Source: Epidermidibacterium keratini (GTDB lineage Bacteria; Actinomycetota; Actinomycetes; Mycobacteriales; Antricoccaceae). Taken from it: DNA of 64,000 nt. The notes under the pieces are model-generated. The model had not been told where the DNA came from. It made no database searches and worked only from the letters and a program-made list of their open reading frames with translations. Position 1 is the first letter of the stretch. Each line of letters opens with the position of its first letter. The stretch lies in assembly GCF_009834025.1 (NCBI RefSeq), contig NZ_CP047156.1, forward strand, positions 2,666,001 through 2,730,000, read 5' to 3'. Shown here one piece after another: positions 16,248-24,990 of the stretch. Position numbers and translations under genes: made by a program.

Positions 16248-17147
16248 ATGGTCGCATTCGACTCCGAGAAGCTCCGAACCTTCGCCGCGGTCATAGAGCA
16301 CGGCACTCTTGACGGCGCTGCGCGGGCCTTGCACATCACCGCCCCTGCGGTGTCCTTGCGACTGAAGTCGCTTGAGCAGTCCGTCGGTCGAGTGCTGCTG
16401 CAACGCTCGTCCCCCGTGCAGCCGACCGAGGCAGGGGAGACCGTGCTGCGTCTCGCGCGCCAGCTCGCGATGCTCGAAGACGAGGCCGCCCGCGAGCTGC
16501 AGCTCGATGACAACCCCGGTGTACGGACGATCCCGATCGCCGTCAACGCCGACTCGCTCGCGATCTGGTTCATGGCAGCAGTACGCCGCATCGCCCGCGA
16601 GCTCGACGTGATGGTCGAACTGCTCCGCGATGACGAGCACTTCTCCTCGGCCCAGCTGCGCGCCGGCACGGTGGTCGCCGCGATCGTCGCCGACGACCTG
16701 AAGGTCCAGGGCGCTCGCAGCGATCCGCTCGGGATCATGCGGTATCTGCCGGTTGCCAGCCCGCGCTGGGTCGAGCGCTGGATGCCTGAGGGCATCGACC
16801 TACGCCGGCTCCAAGGCGCGCCCGCCGTCGACTACGACCGCAAAGACCAGCACCAGGAGCGGTTTGTGCGCACCCGGCTCAAACAGGCTCTCGATGCGCC
16901 CCGGCACTGGATCCCGTCATCGCACGAGTACGCCGCCGCCGTCCGCTCCGGACTCGGTTGGGGCCTGGTCCCAGAGCCCCAGTGCGCAGCAGACATCGCG
17001 CGCGGCCGGCTGATCGAGCTCACCCCGGGCAAGCCGTACGACGTCACGCTTTACTGGCACCGCCAGAAGATCGAGTCCGGTCCACTTGCGAGGATCAGCG
17101 AGATTGTCGCCGAGGAGTCGGCACGGGCGCTTCGCCCGGTTCGGTGA
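16248..17147 (+). CDS. LysR-type regulator, ArgP/LysG subfamily
   Basis: The product is about 299 residues. It has an N-terminal winged helix-turn-helix (FAAVIEHGTLDGAARALHIT...VSLRLKSLEQSVG) and an effector domain with the ArgP-like NADSLAIWF stretch. ArgP/LysG activates the divergent lysE gene when Lys, Arg or His is in excess. ATG 16248 was selected, and TTG 16242 is possible. The 69-base divergent region (16179-16247) must hold both promoters. The 3' end overlaps the convergent flotillin gene by 53 bases. Confidence 0.9.
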   Translation: MVAFDSEKLRTFAAVIEHGTLDGAARALHITAPAVSLRLKSLEQSVGRVLLQRSSPVQPTEAGETVLRLARQLAMLEDEAARELQLDDNPGVRTIPIAVNADSLAIWFMAAVRRIARELDVMVELLRDDEHFSSAQLRAGTVVAAIVADDLKVQGARSDPLGIMRYLPVASPRWVERWMPEGIDLRRLQGAPAVDYDRKDQHQERFVRTRLKQALDAPRHWIPSSHEYAAAVRSGLGWGLVPEPQCAADIARGRLIELTPGKPYDVTLYWHRQKIESGPLARISEIVAEESARALRPVR

Positions 17148-18687
17148 CGTCTGGATTGGTGGCGGTCGGCTGCTCGTCGATCGGGATGCGCTTGGTGCCG
17201 TTGCCGTCTCCGTCGCCCGCCTCGGGCTGACCACTCAAGCGCTGTAGCAGCTTGCTGACATCGACCCCGGTGAGATCGCTGGAAAGCTGCAGGCCCTGGG
17301 TGACGTTGGTAGCCACCGACTTCGACAGCGAACCGGGGCCGTCCGCGGAGATGACGGTCATCTTGTCGACCGCCGACAGCGGCTCGGCCGCGCGCCCGAC
17401 GATATCCGGCAGCACCTTCACCAGCAGGTCGAGTATCGCCGCCTCGCCGTACGACGCGAACGCTGCCGACCGCTTGTCCATGGCCTCGGCCTCGGCCTGG
17501 CCCTTGGCCAGGATCGCCGATGCCTCTGCCGAGCCCTCGCGCTCGATCGCCTCCGCGATCGCCTGGCGGCGCAGCTTCTCTGCCTCACCCTGCTTCGCGC
17601 CCTCGATGGCCTCGGCCTCGGCGAGCGCCGTACGCCGGGCCTGCTCGCCGCGACCGACGAGCTCGGCCTGCTCGGCCTGCGCTCGCGCGTTGGCGACCGT
17701 CGCCTGCCGGTCGGCCTCCGCCTTGGCGATCGCGGCGTTCTTGTTGGCCTCAGCGTTTTGCTCGACGCGGTAGCGCTCGGCGTCGGCCGGCTTGCGCACC
17801 TCGGTGTCGAGCTGGCGCTCCTTCAGGGCCGCGTTGCGCTCGGCGACCTTCTCTTGCTCGGTCAGGATCTGCTGGTCCTGGGCGGCCTGCGCGAGCGGAC
17901 CGGCGGCCGCGGCCTCGGCCTTGGCCGCGTCGATCTGGGCGCTGATCTCGGCGCGCTTGAGCTCGAGCTGGCGGTTGGAGACGGCGATCGCCTCGTCGGC
18001 CAGCAGCTGTTCCTGCTCGGCGGCCTGGCGGGCGCGGGCCTCGGCGATCGAGGCCTCCTTGACCACGCGGGCTGCTTCGGGGCGACCGAGATCCTGCAGG
18101 TAGCTGCCCTCGGCCTGGATGTCCTGCAGCTGGAAGGTGTCGAGCACGAGGCCTTGGCCGGTGAGCGAGGTCTCGGCTTCCTCGGCGACGGCGGACGCGA
18201 AAGCGGCGCGGTCGCGGATGATCTCCTCGATGGTCAGCCGGCCGACGATCGAGCGCAGCGCACCGGCGAGTACCTCGGAGGTGAAGGTGTCGATGCCGTC
18301 CTGCTGGTTGAGGAACCGCTGCGCGGCCGCGCGCACCGACGACTCGGTGCCGCCGACCTTCACGATCGCGACACCCTCGAGATCGCACTTGACGCCCTGC
18401 TTGGAGACCGCGCCGCGGATCCCGACCGGGATGCGGCGGCTCGACAGGTCGACGCTGTGTAGCTTCTGCACGATCGGCAGCACGAAGACCGAGGCGCCCA
18501 TGACGACCTTCTGACCCGAGAGGTCGGTCGAGACCTGGCCGTCGGTGCCGGTGACGGCTCGCCCGCGACGGCCGGTGACCAGGAACGCCTGGTTCGGTCC
18601 GGCGACCTTGATGCGCGAGAGGATCAGCAGGACCAGGAGTACGACGACGGCGACAATGCCGATGATCGCGATGAGCAGGGGAGACAT
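17095..18687 (-). CDS. Flotillin family protein
   Basis: The 530-residue protein starts with a membrane-inserting hydrophobic segment (2-24). An SPFH/band-7 domain follows (RRIPVGIRGAVSKQGVKCDLEGVAIVKVGG...QRFLNQQ, about 80-200). Then comes a long Ala/Glu-rich coiled coil with AEAE and EAEA repeats (about 205-420), as in flotillins, which scaffold membrane microdomains. An NfeD-type gene lies 15 bases upstream on the same strand, the usual bacterial pairing. The C-terminus is charged and low in complexity. Confidence 0.9.
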   Translation of the reverse strand: MSPLLIAIIGIVAVVVLLVLLILSRIKVAGPNQAFLVTGRRGRAVTGTDGQVSTDLSGQKVVMGASVFVLPIVQKLHSVDLSSRRIPVGIRGAVSKQGVKCDLEGVAIVKVGGTESSVRAAAQRFLNQQDGIDTFTSEVLAGALRSIVGRLTIEEIIRDRAAFASAVAEEAETSLTGQGLVLDTFQLQDIQAEGSYLQDLGRPEAARVVKEASIAEARARQAAEQEQLLADEAIAVSNRQLELKRAEISAQIDAAKAEAAAAGPLAQAAQDQQILTEQEKVAERNAALKERQLDTEVRKPADAERYRVEQNAEANKNAAIAKAEADRQATVANARAQAEQAELVGRGEQARRTALAEAEAIEGAKQGEAEKLRRQAIAEAIEREGSAEASAILAKGQAEAEAMDKRSAAFASYGEAAILDLLVKVLPDIVGRAAEPLSAVDKMTVISADGPGSLSKSVATNVTQGLQLSSDLTGVDVSKLLQRLSGQPEAGDGDGNGTKRIPIDEQPTATNPDVTEPGEAPVPTPRRQSR

Positions 18688-18702
18688 AGATACCTCTCGA
18701 TA

Positions 18703-19230
18703 TTAAGCGTCGTCGGTGGAGACGACCTCGACCGACGATGCTGACAGCGCGTTGACGACGAAGATGTTGGTGCCGGTTGCCAGTGGAGTGCCCGAGCGGG
18801 CGGCGTACTTCTGGTCGGTGCCGTGCACGCGCACGCGCACCTCGCCGTAGCCGGTTGCCGGGATCGGGGTGATGACGACGCCGAGCGCCCCGGGCAGGTC
18901 GGCCTCGGTGAGCGTGGGGTCGGTGCGCATGTTGGACAACCCGCTGGTGAGCTTGGCGGCAAGCAGTGCGAGGGGTACGGCGCCGGCGAGCCCGACCAGT
19001 GCGCTGATCACCGCCCGCAGCCCAGAACCGGCAGCCTCCGGGATGAGTGCGGCCGGGATCGCGCCGACGAAACCCATGCCGCCGATGAACGCGGCGATCG
19101 CGGGTAAGGAAAAGGGTCCGTCAATATCCGGCGAGGCAAAGTGCAGGACGTCGCCGACCACCAGAGCGATCAGCAGGATCGCGGCTCCGACGCCGCCAAT
19201 GATGAGGAAGGTCAGGGTGATGGGGTCCAC
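18703..19230 (-). CDS. NfeD-like membrane protein
   Basis: The 175-residue protein has about three to four transmembrane helices, then a small OB-fold-like C-terminal domain beginning near ADLPGALGVVITPIPATGYGEVRV. This is the short, protease-less NfeD type that accompanies flotillins. It starts at GTG 19230 with GGGAGG upstream, and that ribosome-binding site lies inside the stem of a hairpin (19234-19260). No serine protease domain is present. Confidence 0.82.
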   Translation of the reverse strand: MDPITLTFLIIGGVGAAILLIALVVGDVLHFASPDIDGPFSLPAIAAFIGGMGFVGAIPAALIPEAAGSGLRAVISALVGLAGAVPLALLAAKLTSGLSNMRTDPTLTEADLPGALGVVITPIPATGYGEVRVRVHGTDQKYAARSGTPLATGTNIFVVNALSASSVEVVSTDDA

Positions 19231-19233
19231 CGG

Positions 19234-19260
19234 CTGCCTCCCTACGCTCGGTGGAGGCAG
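19234..19260 (-). promoter_or_regulatory. Hairpin sequestering the nfeD ribosome-binding site
   Basis: On the minus strand the 8-base arm CTGCCTCC (19260-19253) pairs perfectly with GGAGGCAG (19241-19234) across an 11-base loop. The 3' arm contains the GGAGG Shine-Dalgarno of the NfeD gene, 3-4 bases before GTG 19230. No U-tract follows, so a terminator for metX is less likely than a translation-controlling stem. Confidence 0.4.
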
Positions 19261-19306
19261 GATAACGGATGCTCAGCGGGCCGAATCTGGCGAGGTCAAA
19301 CTGTTG

Positions 19307-20455
19307 TTAACGCACCGCGTCGTTGATGATCTTGCCGACGGCGTCGAGCTCGATCAAAAAACCGTCGTGGCCGTAGGGCGAGTCGATGATCGCGAGCTCG
19401 CGGCGGTCCTCAGGCAGTGCGGCGTACAGCTCCTCCGACAGCCGCACCGGGTAGAGCCGGTCGCTGCTGACGCCGACGACGCTGACCTGCGCCTGGATCT
19501 CGCTGACGGCGCTCGCTAGGTCGCCGCGCCCGCGAGCGATGTCGTGGGCGTTCATCGCGCGGGTGAGTACGACGTACGAGCCGGCATCAAACCGTCCGAT
19601 GAGCTTGTCGCGGTGGTGGTCAAGATAGGACTCGACGGCATAGCGACCCTGCCCACCGAGCGGGTTCTCGCCGGGCTGCGGTTCGCGACCGAAGCGAGTC
19701 GTCAGCTCGTATTCCGAGCGATAGGTGACATGTGCGATCGAGCGAGCGATGCCGAGCCCGACGGTTGGGGCTTCGTCGGTCTCGTAGTAGTCGCCGCCGT
19801 GCCAGGCCGGATCGGCTTCGATAGCGGCCAGTTGTGGTGCGCACCAGGCGATCTCGTCGGCTGTCGCGTATGGCGTGGAGGCGAGTACGACGGCGCGCGC
19901 CACGCGGTCGGGATACATCAGCGGCCACTCGATCGCCCGCATGCCGCCCATCGAGCCGCCGATGACGGCGCGGAAGGTGGTGATGCCGAGCAGGTCCGCG
20001 AGCCGGCGTTCGGCGTGCACCTGGTCGCGAACCGTCACGAACGGAAAGCGCGAACCCCAGGCTCGCCCGTCCGGCGCGAGCGAGGAAGGACCGGTGGTTC
20101 CCTGGCAGCCGCCGAGCACGTTTGAGGCGATGACGAAGTATCGATCGGTATCGAGATAGCGGCCCGGCCCGATCAGCCCGTCCCACCAGCCGGGGGTGGG
20201 TTGGCCAGGGCCCGCGGCACCGACGACGTGCGCGTCGCCGGTGAGCGCGTGCTCGATGAGCACAGCGTTGTCGCCGGCAGCGTTGAGGGTTCCCCAGCTC
20301 TCGTAGGCGATCTCGACGTCGGGCAGGGTGGTGCCGAGCTCAAGGCGCAGCGCGCCGAGGGAGGCAAACTTCCGGTCCGCGACCGGGTCGCCGGGACGCC
20401 AACCGCCGGGACCGGCAGGGGCCAGTCCCGGCGGCGTGCGCTCCGGTGAGTTCAC
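19307..20455 (-). CDS. metX: Homoserine O-acetyltransferase
   Basis: MetX acylates homoserine, the first committed step of methionine synthesis. The 382-residue alpha/beta-hydrolase has its nucleophile Ser168 in IGGSMGGMRAIEWP, and the Asp (SSDRLYPV) and His (SPYGHDGFL, about residue 360) complete the triad. The oxyanion region DTDRYFVIASNVLGGCQGTTGP is typical. It starts at GTG 20455, 15 bases after the metY stop, so it is the second gene of a metY-metX operon under the SAM riboswitch. Confidence 0.95.
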   Translation of the reverse strand: MNSPERTPPGLAPAGPGGWRPGDPVADRKFASLGALRLELGTTLPDVEIAYESWGTLNAAGDNAVLIEHALTGDAHVVGAAGPGQPTPGWWDGLIGPGRYLDTDRYFVIASNVLGGCQGTTGPSSLAPDGRAWGSRFPFVTVRDQVHAERRLADLLGITTFRAVIGGSMGGMRAIEWPLMYPDRVARAVVLASTPYATADEIAWCAPQLAAIEADPAWHGGDYYETDEAPTVGLGIARSIAHVTYRSEYELTTRFGREPQPGENPLGGQGRYAVESYLDHHRDKLIGRFDAGSYVVLTRAMNAHDIARGRGDLASAVSEIQAQVSVVGVSSDRLYPVRLSEELYAALPEDRRELAIIDSPYGHDGFLIELDAVGKIINDAVR

Positions 20456-20470
20456 GAGCGTGGCAGGCAG

Positions 20471-21817
20471 CTACGCAGCGGCGGTCGAGGATCCGGAGGC
20501 CTCGGCGGCGGCTTTGAAGCCCTTGTCGAGGTCGGCGAGGATGTCGTCGATTCCTTCGATGCCCACGGCCAGCCGCACCAGGCCCGGGGTGACACCGGCG
20601 GCCTGCTGCTCCTGCTCGCTGAGCTGGCTGTGCGTCGTGGAGGCCGGGTGGATCACCAGCGAGCGCACATCGCCGATGTTGGCGACGTGGCTGTGCAGCT
20701 CCAGCGCCTCCACAAACTTCTTGCCCGCCTCGATGCCGCCGGCGATCTCAAACGAGATCACCGCGCCGGCGCCCTTGGGCGTGTACTTCTGGGCGAGCTC
20801 GTAGTACGGCGAGTCCGGCTGGGAGGCCCAGATGACCTTCTCGACCTGGTCCTGGCTCTCGAGGTAGTCGGCGACCTTCTTGGTGTTGTCCAGGTGCCGC
20901 TCAATGCGCAGGCTGAGCGTCTCCAACCCCTGCGCGATAAGGAAAGCGTTGAACGGCGACACCGACGCACCAAGGTCACGCAGCAGCTGCACACGAGCCT
21001 TCAGGATGAAAGCGAGGTTGGCGCCGAGCGGACTGCCGACACCGAGGTCGCGCGCGAACACGATCCCGTTGTACGACGGGTCGGGCTCGTTGTAGTTGGG
21101 GTAGCGCTCGGGGTACTTCGCGTAGTCGAACGTGCCGCCGTCGACGATGACGCCGGCGATGGAGGTGCCGTGTCCGCCGAGGTACTTCGTCGCCGAGTGC
21201 ACGACGACATCTGCGCCGTACTTGAGCGGGTTGAGGCCGTATGGCGTGGCAACGGTGTTGTCGACGACCAGCGGTACGCCGTACTCGTGGGCGACCGCTG
21301 CGACCCCCTCGATGTCGAGCACCTGACCCTTGGGGTTGGCGATGGTCTCGGCAAAGAACGCCTTCGTGTTGTCCTTGATCGCGTCCTTCCAGGACTGCAC
21401 GTCGTCGGGGTTCTCCACGAAGGTGACCTCGATGCCGATCTTGGGGAAGGTGTAGTGCAGCAGGTTGTAGGTGCCGCCGTACAACGACGGCGAGGCGACG
21501 ATGTGCGAGCCCGCCTCGGCGATGTTGAGCAGCGCCAGCGTCTCGGCGGCCTGACCGGAGGCCACCAGCAGGGCCCCGACGCCGCCCTCAAGCGCGGCGA
21601 TGCGGTTTTCGACCGCCTCCTGCGTGGGGTTCATGATCCGGGTGTAGATGTTGCCGAACTCGGCGAGGGCAAACAGGTTCTTGGCGTGCTCGGTGTCGTT
21701 GAAGACATACGACGTGGTCTGGTAGATCGGCAGCGCACGCGCTCCAGTTGCCGAGTCGGGCTCCTGGCCGGCGTGGATCTGCTTCGTCTCGAAGGTCCAG
21801 TTTTCGGGAGTGCTCAT
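20471..21817 (-). CDS. metY: O-acetylhomoserine aminocarboxypropyltransferase (sulfhydrylase)
   Basis: The product is about 448 residues. The PLP lysine is in VVHSATKYLGGHGTSIAG, and the long-form family N-terminus ETKQIHAGQEPDSATGARALPIYQTTSY is present. The enzyme combines O-acetylhomoserine with sulfide to give homocysteine, so with MetX it forms a direct sulfhydrylation route. ATG 21817 was chosen. Upstream in-frame sequence is riboswitch leader. Feedback by S-adenosylmethionine is implied by the SAM-IV-like element immediately upstream. Confidence 0.95.
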   Translation of the reverse strand: MSTPENWTFETKQIHAGQEPDSATGARALPIYQTTSYVFNDTEHAKNLFALAEFGNIYTRIMNPTQEAVENRIAALEGGVGALLVASGQAAETLALLNIAEAGSHIVASPSLYGGTYNLLHYTFPKIGIEVTFVENPDDVQSWKDAIKDNTKAFFAETIANPKGQVLDIEGVAAVAHEYGVPLVVDNTVATPYGLNPLKYGADVVVHSATKYLGGHGTSIAGVIVDGGTFDYAKYPERYPNYNEPDPSYNGIVFARDLGVGSPLGANLAFILKARVQLLRDLGASVSPFNAFLIAQGLETLSLRIERHLDNTKKVADYLESQDQVEKVIWASQPDSPYYELAQKYTPKGAGAVISFEIAGGIEAGKKFVEALELHSHVANIGDVRSLVIHPASTTHSQLSEQEQQAAGVTPGLVRLAVGIEGIDDILADLDKGFKAAAEASGSSTAAA

Positions 21818-21879
21818 GACAGAAAAATCCTTGTACTCAGGGGCCTTCGCGTAGAAAAGCCCGCGCTTGCAAGGCAACT

Positions 21880-21973
21880 TTTGATGCCTGCCTGGTCTTC
21901 ACCCGGAGCACCCCACCGCGGTGGAGGGTTGCCGTCCAGCAAGCCGGGGCTCAAAGCTGGAACTCATGACCTG
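21880..21973 (-). ncRNA. SAM-IV-type riboswitch in the metY leader
   Basis: On the minus strand the leader contains GGTCATGAG, then AGCCCCGGCTTGCTGG, CGGCAACCCTCC, ACCGCGGTGGGGTGC and CCGGGTGAAGACCAGGC. These are the conserved blocks of the SAM-IV class known upstream of actinobacterial methionine genes. The paired ends GGTC/GACC close the structure. A small hairpin, GGCATCAAAAGTTGCC, follows at the 3' end. Binding of S-adenosylmethionine would lower metY-metX expression. I see no clear intrinsic terminator, so translational control is possible. Confidence 0.85.
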
Positions 21974-21979
21974 AGCAAA

Positions 21980-21985
21980 ATGCTA
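21980..21985 (-). promoter_or_regulatory. Probable -10 element of metY
   Basis: The minus strand reads TAGCAT at 21985-21980, 6-7 bases before the first riboswitch nucleotides. That places transcription initiation at the start of the aptamer. The -35 region is not recognisable. Confidence 0.45.
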
Positions 21986-22302
21986 GACCACCGCGCGAAA
22001 ACCCGCCGAAGGTGTCTCGCAACGTGGAATGTCCCTGGGCGCCGTCACGGGCTGTTTGGCGTGCCGTTGCGGTTTCGTTACCGACACCAACTAGCGCGAG
22101 TTTTGCAGACGGGTAACGTTATGCGCGGTCGTAGTTCAGTAAGTCGTGTGCGTTTTATCCGCGCTAGATCCTGGCCCGCCGGCGCGGTCGACCCCAAGGT
22201 TGCGGCGCCGGTTCCAGAATCAGCAGGTAGTGCGGGGCGGATGAGCAAGACCCTGGCTCCGCAAACTGCGGGGTTGGACCAAGGCACGAACTAGGAGTGC
22301 AC
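21986..22302. other. Divergent intergenic region: metY promoter and long cold-shock gene leader
   Basis: About 317 bases without a supported gene. It lies between the metY riboswitch and the cold-shock gene and must contain the metY -35 region and the cold-shock promoter. The stretch is less GC-rich than its surroundings around 22080-22160. A long untranslated leader would fit known cold-shock mRNAs, but no start site can be fixed by eye. Very short reading frames here have no family resemblance. Confidence 0.4.
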
Positions 22303-22506
22303 GTGGCACAGGGAACCGTTAAGTGGTTCAACGCAGAGAAGGGGTTCGGGTTCATCGCTGTTGACGGTGGCCAGGACGTCTTCGTCCATCACACCGCCAT
22401 CCAGATGGACGGCTACCGCGCCCTCGACGAGGGACAGCGGGTCGAGTTTGAGGTGACCCAGAGCGATAAGGGTCCTCAGGCCGATCAGGTCCGCGTCGTC
22501 GGATAG
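22303..22506 (+). CDS. Cold-shock protein (CspA family)
   Basis: The 67-residue protein is a single cold-shock domain with both RNA-binding motifs, KGFGFI (RNP1) and VFVHH (RNP2), beginning [13 protein letters not shown]. It acts as a cytoplasmic RNA chaperone. GTG 22303 is preceded by AGGAG at 22293-22297, and GTG 22297 in the same frame overlaps that site and is unlikely. A strong terminator follows. Confidence 0.95.
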   Translation: MAQGTVKWFNAEKGFGFIAVDGGQDVFVHHTAIQMDGYRALDEGQRVEFEVTQSDKGPQADQVRVVG

Positions 22507-22541
22507 GACCTACCCACACGGCTAAGCAGATAGCTTTACCG

Positions 22542-22575
22542 CGAAGGGCCCGCATCATCAGATGCGGGCCCTTCG
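22542..22575. terminator. Bidirectional stem-loop terminator
   Basis: The perfect 15-bp stem CGAAGGGCCCGCATC / GATGCGGGCCCTTCG has a 4-base loop. It lies between the cold-shock gene and the convergent transglutaminase gene and can serve both. The U-tract is short, as is usual in high-GC actinobacteria. Confidence 0.85.
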
Positions 22576-22591
22576 TCATGTCTAGGCGGTG

Positions 22592-23401
22592 CTAGCGCAG
22601 CTGGACGTGGGCGCTCGGGTCTTCGGTCGGCAGCTCAGGGTCGATCACTGCGGTCACTGACATGCGGCCCATTTTCAGCCGCCCGCGCGTTGTGGTGAGG
22701 AACGCCGTATCGGCGGCGTCGCGGCCGATCGCGATCCGCAGCATCGCCTCGCGCGGCGCGAGCCCGGTCGCGTCGATCACCCACCACTCGCCGTCGACGT
22801 ACGCCTCGGCGACTGCGTGGAAGTCCATCGGCGACAGTCCCGGTGCGTAGACCGAGGACAGCCGCGCCGGCATGTTGCGCGAGCGCAGGAACGTCACGAC
22901 CAGGTGTGCGAAATCGCGGCACACCCCTTGGCGCTGAAGGAAAGTATCGACCGAACCGTCGGTCACGCGGCTCCAGCCGCTGAGATAGAGGACCTTCTCG
23001 TTGACCCAGTTGCGGACCGCGTCGACGAGCTCGAAGCCCTCTAGGTTGGCAAAGAGCGCGCCGGCGATGTGCAGCAGCTTGTCGGACTCGCAGTAGCGCG
23101 ACGGGCGGCTGTAGACGTGCGGCGCGAGGTCGGCAGACCAGGGCTCGTCGACCTGGCCGTCAACCGTCGCGGAGTAGTCGACGTTGAGCTGGCCCTCGGG
23201 CAGATCACGGCACACATGCAACCGCGTGCCATCCGGCTCGACAATCTCCTCGGGATCGATCGGGGTGTCGCCGACAGCGATCGTCAGATCCTCATCGACG
23301 ATCTTCGGACCGCGGGCGACGGCAATGGACAGGACTATCTCGGTGGCCGCAGCCACCTGCGCATCGAGGTGCGCACTGACTGTTCGTTGCATGCGATCCA
23401 T
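22592..23401 (-). CDS. Transglutaminase-like cysteine protease family protein
   Basis: The product is about 269 residues. The catalytic Cys is in QGVCRDFAHLVVTFLRSRNMPARLSSVYAPG, the His in DFHAVAEAYVDGEWW and the Asp in VIDATGLAPREAM, the standard order of the transglutaminase core. An N-terminal beta-rich region resembles the Bact_transglu_N module. Such proteins are usually peptidases or protein-modifying enzymes of unknown target. ATG 23401 was used, and ATG 23392 is equally plausible because neither has a strong ribosome-binding site. Confidence 0.82.
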   Translation of the reverse strand: MDRMQRTVSAHLDAQVAAATEIVLSIAVARGPKIVDEDLTIAVGDTPIDPEEIVEPDGTRLHVCRDLPEGQLNVDYSATVDGQVDEPWSADLAPHVYSRPSRYCESDKLLHIAGALFANLEGFELVDAVRNWVNEKVLYLSGWSRVTDGSVDTFLQRQGVCRDFAHLVVTFLRSRNMPARLSSVYAPGLSPMDFHAVAEAYVDGEWWVIDATGLAPREAMLRIAIGRDAADTAFLTTTRGRLKMGRMSVTAVIDPELPTEDPSAHVQLR

Positions 23402-23504
23402 GATGCCGATCTTCGATCGTTCCTGCCGACCGCTACCCGACGAGTTCGCGGATAAACACCTCAGCGTCGACGTTTCTCGGCACCAGCCATACCAGCGAAT
23501 TTTG

Positions 23505-24926
23505 CTAGACCTGCAGTGCGGCGCCACCCTTGGACAGCTCGCGGAAGCCTCCCGCCTGCTGTTCGTATGCCGCAGCGACCTGCAGCACGATGTCGTCGTC
23601 GTGGCGCCGGCCGATGATCTGCAAGCCCATCGGCAGCCCGTTGCTGATCCCGCACGGCACGCTCGCGGCCGGCTGCTGGGTCATGTTGAACGCCGCGCAG
23701 TAGGGGCTCCAGACTCGCCAGTCGTCGCCGCCATCGCTGGGCGGGGTCAGTTCGCCGGCCCGGAACGCGACGATCGGCAGGGTCGGGCCGACGAGTACGT
23801 CGTACTCCTGGTGGAAGCGGCCCAGCTGCTCGCCAAGCTCGGCCTTGTAGGCCGACGCGCGGACGTAGTCGACCGCGGAGATGTCCTTGCCGCGCTCGGC
23901 CATTGCGGCCAGGGCGGGGTCGAAGAGCTCGCGCTTGTCGTCATCGACGCCGAAGTAGACCTTCGCGATGCCGGCGTTCCAAAGCGTGGCGAGCGCGTCC
24001 ATCGACCCGCTGATGTCGGGGGCCGCCTCGCTGACGTCGGCGCCGAGGTCGGCGAGCACCGTCCCGGCGGCGATGACTGCGGCGCGCACGTCGTCGGACA
24101 TGGGATACGGCAGGCCGAAGTCGGGGGTGAGTGCCACCCGTAGTCCGGCGAGCGAGCCGGTCTCGGCGTCGGCGTTGTACGGCGAACCCCCGGGCCAGCT
24201 TGTCCCGTCGCGGTAGTCCGGCTGGGCGAGCACCTGCAGCATGAGCCCGACGTCGGCGACCGTGCGGGCCATCGGACCCTGGTGCGACATGCCTTCGAAC
24301 GGGCTGCCGGGCAGCGCCGCGACGCGCCCGTAGGTCTGCTTGATGCCGGCAAGTCCGGTGAAGGAGCAGGGAATCCGGATCGAACCGGCGCCGTCCGAAC
24401 CGAGCGCGAGTGGGCCGATTCCAGCCGCAAGAGCCGCCGCCGCGCCACCGCTGGAGCCGCCGGGCGTGACGTCGAGGTTCCACGGGTTGCGGGTGATGCC
24501 GGTCAGCGGGCTGTCGGTGACGCCCTTGCAGGCGTTGTCCGGGAGCGTTGTCTTGGCAAAGAGCACCGCTCCGGCCTCGAGCAGCCGGTCGACCCCTGGG
24601 CCGTTTTCTTCTGACGGGCCATCTGGAGTGGTCAGCGAACCTTTGCGGGTCGGCCATCCGGCGATCGGCACGTTGTCCTTGATCGTGGTGGGTACGCCGT
24701 CCAGTGCCGAGCGCGGATTGCCTGCGCCCCAGCGCTTCTCACTCTCGGCGGCCTGCTCCAGCGCCCAGTCGTCCATGACCGTGGTGAACGCGTTGATGTG
24801 CATGTTGGTCGCGTGCAGCCGGTCGAGCGCGGCCTGCGTCGCCTCGACGGGGGAGAGGGTGCCGTCGGCGTACGCCGCGGTCAGCTCGGTGACGGTCGCG
24901 TAGTTCAGGTCATCGACGGTAGCCAT
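23505..24926 (-). CDS. Amidase (amidase signature family)
   Basis: The 473-residue enzyme has the Ser-cisSer-Lys catalytic set: Lys in GVPTTIKDNVPIAG, and the serines in TPGGSSGGAAAALAAG and GSDGAGSIRIPCSFTG. It hydrolyses an amide of unknown identity in the cytoplasm. It is not a GatA candidate because no gatB or gatC is nearby and the C-terminal region differs. It stands alone between transglutaminase and aminotransferase genes. Confidence 0.9.
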   Translation of the reverse strand: MATVDDLNYATVTELTAAYADGTLSPVEATQAALDRLHATNMHINAFTTVMDDWALEQAAESEKRWGAGNPRSALDGVPTTIKDNVPIAGWPTRKGSLTTPDGPSEENGPGVDRLLEAGAVLFAKTTLPDNACKGVTDSPLTGITRNPWNLDVTPGGSSGGAAAALAAGIGPLALGSDGAGSIRIPCSFTGLAGIKQTYGRVAALPGSPFEGMSHQGPMARTVADVGLMLQVLAQPDYRDGTSWPGGSPYNADAETGSLAGLRVALTPDFGLPYPMSDDVRAAVIAAGTVLADLGADVSEAAPDISGSMDALATLWNAGIAKVYFGVDDDKRELFDPALAAMAERGKDISAVDYVRASAYKAELGEQLGRFHQEYDVLVGPTLPIVAFRAGELTPPSDGGDDWRVWSPYCAAFNMTQQPAASVPCGISNGLPMGLQIIGRRHDDDIVLQVAAAYEQQAGGFRELSKGGAALQV

Positions 24927-24990
24927 GGCTCGACGTTAGCCGCCGAGCCATGGCAACGCGAGCCATGTCGCGTGAGCGCGAGACCGCGAC

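Noticed and set aside
19234-19260. Hairpin taken first as the metX terminator.
   Set aside because: It has no U-tract, lies about 50 bases past the metX stop, and its 3' arm is the nfeD ribosome-binding site, so a regulatory stem is the better reading.
21986-22302. Short reading frame ending near 22294 ([11 protein letters not shown]...) as a leader peptide gene for the cold-shock gene.
   Set aside because: It has no ribosome-binding site of note, no conservation evidence, and its stop overlaps the real ribosome-binding site region. It is treated as untranslated leader.
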